Shown one piece after another: positions 58,109-64,000 of a stretch of 64,000 bases of DNA. The notes under the pieces were generated by a model. It had not been told where the DNA came from. It made no database searches and saw nothing but the letters and a program-made list of their open reading frames with translations. Position numbers and translations under genes: made by a program. Positions within the stretch are counted from its first letter, which is position 1; each line of letters starts with the position of its first letter. The stretch is from Hsuehochloa calcarea (Eukaryota; Streptophyta; Magnoliopsida; Poales; Poaceae), in assembly GCA_036346395.1 (NCBI GenBank), contig CM070601.1, positions 17,109,763-17,173,762 of the forward strand. Reading direction: 5' to 3'.

Positions 58109-60470
58109 TTAGAGGTGGCCAGATGGGGCGTGCTGGCTGGGCCGGCCCGAGGCACGACAGTGTTGGCTTGGTCGAGGCATGACACAACTCACACTATTTA
58201 TGTGCCAAGCCGGCACGGCACAAAGGCCCATGTCGTGCTTGGGCTGCCCCCTGGCACGATGGGCCAGGCCGGCACGACACGAACAATGTCGAGGTGTGCC
58301 AGGCATGGCACGAGCCTGACACAGCCCATGTGGCCCGCGTGCAGAGAGGCCGAGGGAGAGCCGGGAGGAGAGGAGGAGGGCGGGGGCAGCGCCGGTGCGA
58401 AGGAAGAAGGGGTCGGTGTGGTGGAAGAAGGAGGAGGAGAGGAGGAAGAGGAGGAGGAGGGCGGGGTGGCACTGGCGACCAGCGGAGAGGGGGAGAAGGC
58501 GGCGGGGCACATGGGTGGAGGGAGGACTAAGGAGAATTGGAGAAGGCGACGGGATGCGAAGGGCGCACGTGCACGACGGTGAGGAGGAGAGGAGGAGGAG
58601 GAGATGAAGAGGAGGGCAGGGCAGCACCGGCGACCGACACGGATGGAGGAGGCGGCGGCGGGGTGTAGGAAGAAGGGAGGAGAAGGCGAGGCGGATGGCT
58701 TAGGAAGGGAGGGACCAGGAGGAGAAGGGGCAGGGGTGGAGGGATGTGTGGAGAAGCAGAGGTGGGCGGGCCGCGCGACACGATAGGCTGTGCTTGGCAC
58801 ATCACGACTCGGTTGAAATTCTGCCCATTGGGGGGCTTTTTCGCGCAGTGAGTCATGCTTGGCACGAATCGTTTAGCCCTAATGTTCGTTTTTTTTTTGG
58901 AAAATCGATCGATTTTTTGTGGAAAATTCAAACTTTTTTTTACCGTTTGGGGCTTTAAAAATAGCAATAATTTTTTTAAAAAAAATCCTGAAATTTTTTT
59001 CTATAAATAACCACCATACCCCCTCATCAGCCCTCATCCATTCCTCAATCTCTCTTTCAAATTCTGTGGTGTAAATTCAAATTCGTTGTGAGACAATTTG
59101 GAAAAATTCAAAAAAAATTATGCTAAATTTTGGAAATTTTAATTTCTGGCAGCAAGGAAACAAAAGAGGTACAATAATTTTTTTTGCATAATTTTATTGT
59201 TATTGTTTGTTATGCTAAGATGGAAGTAATAATAGTTTTAGTTTCGATTTTGCAGTTTTCGTTATGGGAAATTACGATAGTTTTGCTTCTGGTGATTACG
59301 GACTTTCACCAGAGGAAGTTACATCCATAGTGGCTGCGGCTACCTCAAACCAACCACAGTTGTTAGCGGAAGGCAAGGCGGAGTTCCGTCATAACATCTT
59401 CGTCGGCGATCACCAGAGCAAAGAGGTCAAGACCGTCTACATCGGGAGTGTGGGAGAATTTTGACAGGATTACCAAGCTAGACGCATAGGGAAATGAGGT
59501 ACCATATGTTATTTACAAAATTTATCGCAATGAATTGTCTGGAAGGTCTAAATGTGGAATGGAGCACTCGCTTAGACATACTATAAAATGTAAGGCCAAG
59601 CAAGGATTGGTGATGAGACAGACGCAGCTGCAGTACAACTCCAACGGTACGATACGTAGCTGTGACTACGATCCCGAGGTAGCCCGTCAATCTCTCTGTT
59701 GTTTAATTACTTATGAAGATTTACCATTAGCCTTTGGGGAGTCTACTGCTTTCCAAACTTACATTATGATTGAGTACAATCCTAGATTTTCTACCATTTC
59801 TAGACAGACAACGACCAGGAATCTAGTAAAATACTACGATGAACACCGTAATAAAATAAAGGAACTATTTAGTGTGTGCACATTTTTCGGTGGTCCTGAC
59901 CTCGGATATATGGAGTGGTCGGGCTAGAGAGGATTATCTTAGTGTAGCTGCTCATTATGTTAATGACGATTGGGTAATAGAGAAAACAATTATGTGTTTC
60001 AAATTAATTGATGTAGCATACACGTGTGAGAACATTGCAGACTATATTATCAAAGTTGTGGAAGACTTTGGTTTTACAGACAAAATATTCTCAATTATTT
60101 TAGACAATATCGCTTCGAACTCTAGGGCCATGGATATTATTACTCTAGTGTTGAGTACATACATCGATTCCTTCTTGCTACATTAGCGATGTGTTTATCA
60201 TATTATTAACCTTATAGTCAAATGTGGTTTGAAGAGATTGAATCCGTACATTAAAGCTTTTCACGATGCGACATCTTACTTGAATAATTATAATGTAAGA
60301 ATAGCAACATATAAGAACTTTTACAGGGCGATGGGTGTACGTCCAAGAAAGTTCGGTTTGGATATGCTGGTAAGATATAACTCTACTTACCTGACGCTTA
60401 AGAGTTTTTCACCATATAAGAGTTTTTTCTATTTTTATTCAAACGCGCTATCAGAGCACTGATTGTAGTA
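58109..60470 (+). mobile_element. hAT-type transposon remnant
   Basis: Left end near TAGAGGTGGCCAGATGGGGC, followed by many GGCACGAC / GTCGTGC motifs in both orientations (58130-58330 and 58790-58870), the sub-terminal pattern of plant hAT elements. The middle (58320-58760) is a G-rich block with GGAGGAGG repeats and spurious long frames. A broken hAT transposase follows from 59264. No right terminal repeat was found. Confidence 0.65.
59264..60462 (+). pseudogene. hAT transposase (BED-finger, RICESLEEPER-like), broken
   Basis: A first frame (59264-59464) starts MGNYDSFASGDYGLSPEEV. A BED-finger trace follows near 59520-59610 (NELSGRSKCGMEHSLRHTIKC), in which the first Cys pair appears changed to Tyr. 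The core reads LCCLITYEDLPLAFGES, SRQTTTRNLVKYYDEHRNKI, then after frameshifts REDYLSVAAHYVNDDWVIEK, SIILDNIASNS and RKFGLDMLVRYNSTYLTL. These match the order of hAT transposase blocks; the C-terminal dimerisation part is absent. Several stops and shifts; not functional. Confidence 0.75.
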
Positions 60471-60472
60471 TA

Positions 60473-61254
60473 CTATTGATTGAGCAACAGATAACTGGAT
60501 TCGAAAGAAAATCTAATGGGGACCCCACCAGCTATTGATTTTGTTGACGGAGGAAGAATCAACGGCTGGTGAAGAGAAGCTTCACGTGAGGCGTGATGCC
60601 CTACTTCATCAATCGTACTACGAGGCCCGCACTTGCAGTACTCTACAATCAGCACCGACCACGAGGCCAAGTCCCTAGTAGGCATTTCATCGAACATGCA
60701 GCAAGCGGAAGTGATGTCGCCGTCATTGACGTAGACGACCACCATGGCGTTCTAGGAAACCTGGGTTCTGGAGGCATGGAGGCGAAGAGGGACTCGACTG
60801 CAGGCACGGAGGCGAGGTGGGCATGTGCGCAGAGGAGCGAGTTGAATGAGACTGCGTTGGGGACCGGGATGTCAGCAAGCGCAACGTGGGCGGCGGGAAG
60901 GTTGTTGCACTTGGCATAGAGGTCGATGAGCGTGTTGGCGATGGGGAGGCAGGCGGGGAAGAGCGCGAGGCGGAGGGCGAGGGCGTGGAAGGAGGCGTCG
61001 AGTGGGAGGAGGCGGAGCGACGCTGTAGCGTTGAGCGCAAAGGGGAGGGAGAAGTGGTTGGGGGAGACGGGCAGGCGTGACATGAGGAGGAGCAGGCGGA
61101 TCGCGGCGTGGGGGTGCGGCTTGGAGAGAAGAGGCGGCATCGGTGGGGGGGAGGCGACGGTGTTGAGGGCAGGCGGGGAGGAGATGCGTCGGGTGTGGGA
61201 GACAAAGGGGAGGAGAAAAGAATGGGTGAAGAGGAAAAATGAAAGAGTTTGCAC
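60473..61254 (-). pseudogene. Pentatricopeptide-repeat (PPR) protein gene, N-terminal part only
   Basis: The ATG at 61252-61254 opens a Ser/Pro/Leu-rich leader that could be an organelle transit peptide. Repeats follow: ANTLIDLYAKCNNLPAAHVA, VSFNSLLCAHAHLASV, then after a one-base frameshift near 60740, MVVVYVNDGDITSACCMFDE and SWSVLIVEYCKCG. This is the motif order of plant PLS-type PPR proteins, which bind organelle RNA. Only about three to four repeats remain where such proteins normally have ten or more; the sequence ends at about 60473, where the hAT remnant begins. Confidence 0.7.
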
Positions 61255-61359
61255 TTATGTACGAATGATATTTTGAGGGTAATTTCAATGAAGTTCAATG
61301 GTAAAGGGGTATTTTATTCCGTAAAAGTAAAAAAAAAAATCTCTCACGGCTTATGATCT

Positions 61360-61790
61360 TTAGGTTTAAAATTATCGTAGGGGCGGCCCCACCAGCCCCG
61401 GTGTCTCGCGAAGCCCGGAGCAGCAGGCCATCTGGGCCACCTTCGGAGGAGATCCGAAGCACCCCCTGCAACGAAGCACTCCGGGTGCTAATGGACCAGA
61501 TGGACCAAGCGCAGGAAGACATACCGTGGACCAAGACCTACATGTAGGGGGAGGAAAAGTCCCTGCAGCCCCTAGTGTACAGCATTTCCGTAGGGGTAGG
61601 ATAGTAATGTAAATATAAGGTTATAAATAGGGAAACACCCCCATGTAAAAGGGAGAGATTTTTTAGTTTTTCAGAAGCAATCAATCAATAGATATCCACT
61701 AACTGCTGATCCCCTTTCCAAGCATCTTTCGGCTCCCCCAAAAATAGTGGAGGTCCCCTTTTCTTTTACTGTTTAGTCTTTATTTGCTAC
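61360..61790 (+). mobile_element. LTR remnant related to the one at 33.5 kb
   Basis: Shared blocks with 33546-34300: GGACCA...GACCTACATGTAGGGGGAGGAAAAG, CCCCTAGTGTA, then TTATAAATAG (TATA box, 61621-61630), T-rich leader, AGCAATCAATCAATAG and a CCCTTTCCAAGCATC-like leader. No ends or coding part identified. Confidence 0.6.
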
Positions 61791-62266
61791 GATAAAAATA
61801 ATTTAGGTTTTTAATAAGCTGGATGAAAAAGACATTTCTTTATTTAAGTTTGGACCTTTTTTATTTTTAAGCAAAAGAAAAAACTTAAATAAACAGAACC
61901 TTCGTTGGAGAGAGTCTTGATGTGAGGATAATTTGCTTCCGACCGGGCCCACGGAGCGTCCCGAGGAACCCAGAAACCTCCCGGTCCGCCACGACCGAAA
62001 CGCGCAAATATCTCCACCTCCGCGTCGCGTTGCCGACCCGCCAACCATCCAGCCACCCAAACCGACCGACCAGCCAGTCCAGATCCAACCCGAATACCAA
62101 TTCCACTCCTTTCCGCCGCCCCCACATGCTTTCCTTTCGTTAGCCAGCGCCCAACGTCTCCGCTCGAGCGAGCGCCAGCGCGACGCGAAACCGTATCCGG
62201 TAAGGAATCGATCCGCTTTGGTCGGTTGGCGCCAGGCCAGCTCTCCACCACCGCCTTTCCCACCGC

Positions 62267-62274
62267 CTATAAAT
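62267..62274 (+). promoter_or_regulatory. TATA box of a gene reading off the right edge
   Basis: CTATAAAT in a GC-rich setting, followed after about 30 bases by a CT-rich leader with (GCCTC)n at 62336-62358 and (GTTTT)n at 62361-62381, typical of a grass core promoter and 5' UTR. Confidence 0.6.
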
Positions 62275-62431
62275 GGGCGCCCGTGCTCGCTCCTTTTCCC
62301 CTCGCGCTCGGGTCTTCTCTTGTGTTTCCCCGGCGCCTCGCCTCGCCTCGCCTCGTCGCGTTTTGTTTTGTTTTGTTTTGTCCTTGTGTTTCTTCTCTCG
62401 TTTCGATTCGAGTCAAGTTGTTCCTTACGCG

Positions 62432-62610
62432 CGGCTTTGATTTGATTTGGGTCGTCGCTGTTGCCTTTCTGTGCTCTCAGGTTACTGAATTCTGACGCGG
62501 GGAGTGATTCCAATTCGATCGAGTTGTTCGGTTTGCGATACATTCCTCTCTGATCCGTGTCTAGTTTCGATCCGTGCGATTTGTGTTCGCCTTCGCGTGT
62601 TGATTGCAGG
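62432..62610 (+). repeat. First copy of a duplicated leader segment
   Basis: About 175 bp (TTTGATTTGATTTGGG, GACGCGGGGAGTGATTC, CTAGTTTCGATC, TGTGTTCGCCTTC) recurs, diverged, from about 63826 to the window end. Confidence 0.7.
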
Positions 62611-62908
62611 ATTCGATTCGATTGGGAATTCGAGCTCTGTGGCGTCGTCTTGCCAAGGGGCCGGGCATTGGAGGTTGAGGCAGGTCAGTGTCTCGTGCAC
62701 GGTCTGATCGCGTTGGTTTCGTCACTTTATTCGGTGGTTTCAGATTGAATGGTTCCCCGTCCAATTCTGGCTTCGTATGCTTGGGCGCGCTCCTCCGGTG
62801 GCTAATCATCAGTTCTATTATCCCAAATACGAGGTGGATTCGAGACCCTGGGTTGATTCTGATTGTATCAGCTGATCTCGCTTGTGTTATGTGTTTGTGA
62901 TCCCTCAG

Positions 62909-62951
62909 ATGCAGGAGGGTGGTGGTTGTGGAGATGAATCGAAGGGTGGAG
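62909..62951 (+). CDS. Possible short first coding exon, uncertain
   Basis: An ATG lies directly after an acceptor-like TCCCTCAG and opens MQEGGGCGDESKGG. A possible but weak donor GAG|GTTTGC follows at 62951/62952. It is too short to identify; it is offered because the ATG position after the acceptor is suggestive. It could equally be untranslated sequence. Confidence 0.25.
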
Positions 62952-63825
62952 GTTTGCTTATGGTTATGTTTTGGTTGGTTATGGTTCATGGTTGTTTTGA
63001 TATCATGGTGATATGTGCAGTATGTCTATTGTCATCATAATTTTTGTTGGGCAAATCTGCATCGGTGAAGTTTTGGAGGTGGATTGAAGCTGGTCTGGAC
63101 CGGAGATTATAGAATTGGATAAACTGGAAATGTTCTGTTTGGATACTCAACCCTTCGATTTGATTTCTTTGCCTGCATAGTAAATTGTTGTCTGCAACGA
63201 TTTTGATTTGGGTTGTTGGTCGTTTCTTCAGCAATTGGAATTATACGGCTTAGCGAGAGTTCCTTCTGCTCCAGCAGGGCGCTGGAAGTTCATATTTGTG
63301 ATTAACAATCTTCTCCGACTTATATTCTTCGATAATTATACTGTTCAGACATTGTTTTTTCTATATCCTTCGTCGGTAATTCTCAGTTCTTGCAGATATT
63401 GACTTACACAGAATTTGCAATTGAAATTGGTGTCATTCTCTGCATTATCTCTCCCAGCCGGAGCCAGGCTCATCCCTATCCCCCTCATCTTTTGATGCCT
63501 GTTTTTGATGTTTAAGCATCTTCCATTCCAAAATAAATATAATCATAGAATGGTTTCTTGCTCACTGCAGGTCTAGTTGATAATTTTGCAAGACCAACCT
63601 GATGCTGAGTGGAATAAGTTTGCAAATCTTTCAAATCTCCTTCCCTTCCAACTCATCATTAGTTAGATTAACATATAAACTAAGTTGAACTCTTACAAAG
63701 GCAATGTTCGGATTGATCTCCAGAGTTGGAAGATTCTAAGGGTGTTTTGGAGCTTCAAGCTAGATGGGAGAACCTACAGCTGCAAATACATTTGACGCTT
63801 ACTCTCCTTTCGATTCGAGTAGTTT

Positions 63826-64000
63826 CTTCTTACTTGTAGTTTTGATTTGGACTATCGCTTTTGCCTTTTATGTATTTGCAGATTTTTAGCTCATGTGACG
63901 CGGGTAGTGACTCGAATTCGGTTTGTTATCTATCTCTTTGGTGCAATTTGTTGTCCCTAGTTTCGATCTGTTTTGTGTTCGCCTTCTCTGCGTGTTTGCA
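63826..64000 (+). repeat. Second copy of the duplicated leader segment, cut by the window end
   Basis: Contains TTTTGATTTGG, GACGCGGGTAGTGACTCGA, CTAGTTTCGATC and TGTGTTCGCCTTC in the same order as 62432-62610, about 1.39 kb downstream. Confidence 0.7.

Larger units (their letters stand above)
62300..64000 (+). other. 5' leader with probable intron(s); main coding part beyond the window
   Basis: After the leader there are several T-rich, intron-like stretches with CAG acceptors (62480, 62908 and others) and no long frame. I assign this to the 5' UTR and intron region of a plus-strand gene that continues past 64000. Product unknown. Confidence 0.5.

Noticed and set aside
58198..58967. Long Pro/Leu/Ser frames (minus) and Arg/Gly/Glu frames (plus)
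   Set aside because: Products of the GGAGGAGG-rich block inside the hAT remnant.
61803..62543. 246-codon minus-strand frame
   Set aside because: Antisense to a TATA-containing promoter and leader; no domain, Arg/Gly-rich.
1..64000. A coordinated multi-gene system such as a biosynthetic or defence cluster
   Set aside because: The two intact genes are unrelated in function and the rest is transposons and fragments; nothing in the order suggests joint action.

Overview
This is a stretch of a grass (Poaceae) nuclear genome. The evidence is a GC-rich beta-1,3-glucanase gene with one signal-peptide intron, a five-exon plant-type cytosolic glycerol-3-phosphate dehydrogenase gene, CACTA elements beginning CACTACTACAAAA with cereal-type sub-terminal repeats, and Ty1/copia elements of the Sirevirus lineage. 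There are no operons, CRISPR arrays or prokaryotic features. I found no convincing new biological system. The value of the window lies in exact gene models, a nested transposon history that can be read from target-site duplications (TSDs), and several odd sequence structures.

Layout. 0-3.4 kb: old Ty1/copia remnant with an LTR-like insertion. 3.7-4.05 kb: long-inverted-repeat MITE-like element. 4.95-6.24 kb: CACTA remnant with a broken TNP2-type transposase. 6.2-10.4 kb: no gene recognised, several short repeats. 10.4-15.56 kb: copia remnant carrying one solo LTR inside another (three nested levels). 15.57-18.73 kb (minus): GH17 glucanase gene with a SINE in its intron. 19.5-22.9 kb: CACTA ends around a broken F-box-like gene copy. 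24.9-29.5 kb: complete copia element with 112-bp LTRs. 29.9-32.65 kb (minus): GPDH gene. 33.5-35.1 kb: LTR remnant and a GC-rich minisatellite. 35.1-42.3 kb: broken gene pieces, one exon split by a 2.9-kb solo LTR. 42.35-57.24 kb: a second solo LTR of that family, itself split by an 11.06-kb Sirevirus with an extra third ORF. 58.1-60.5 kb: hAT remnant. 60.5-61.25 kb: truncated PPR gene. 61.4-61.8 kb: LTR remnant related to the one at 33.5 kb. 62.27 kb to the end: promoter and leader of a plus-strand gene whose main coding part lies beyond the window.

Intact host genes. Only GH17 and GPDH can be assembled completely. GH17 joins two exons into 358 codons; GPDH joins five exons into 469 codons, with every splice phase agreeing. 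They are unrelated: cell-wall or defence glucan hydrolysis, and cytosolic NADH/glycerol-3-phosphate metabolism. The rest is mostly transposons and pseudogenes. Several single-base frameshifts, especially in the Sirevirus, are run-length differences and may be base-calling errors rather than true decay.
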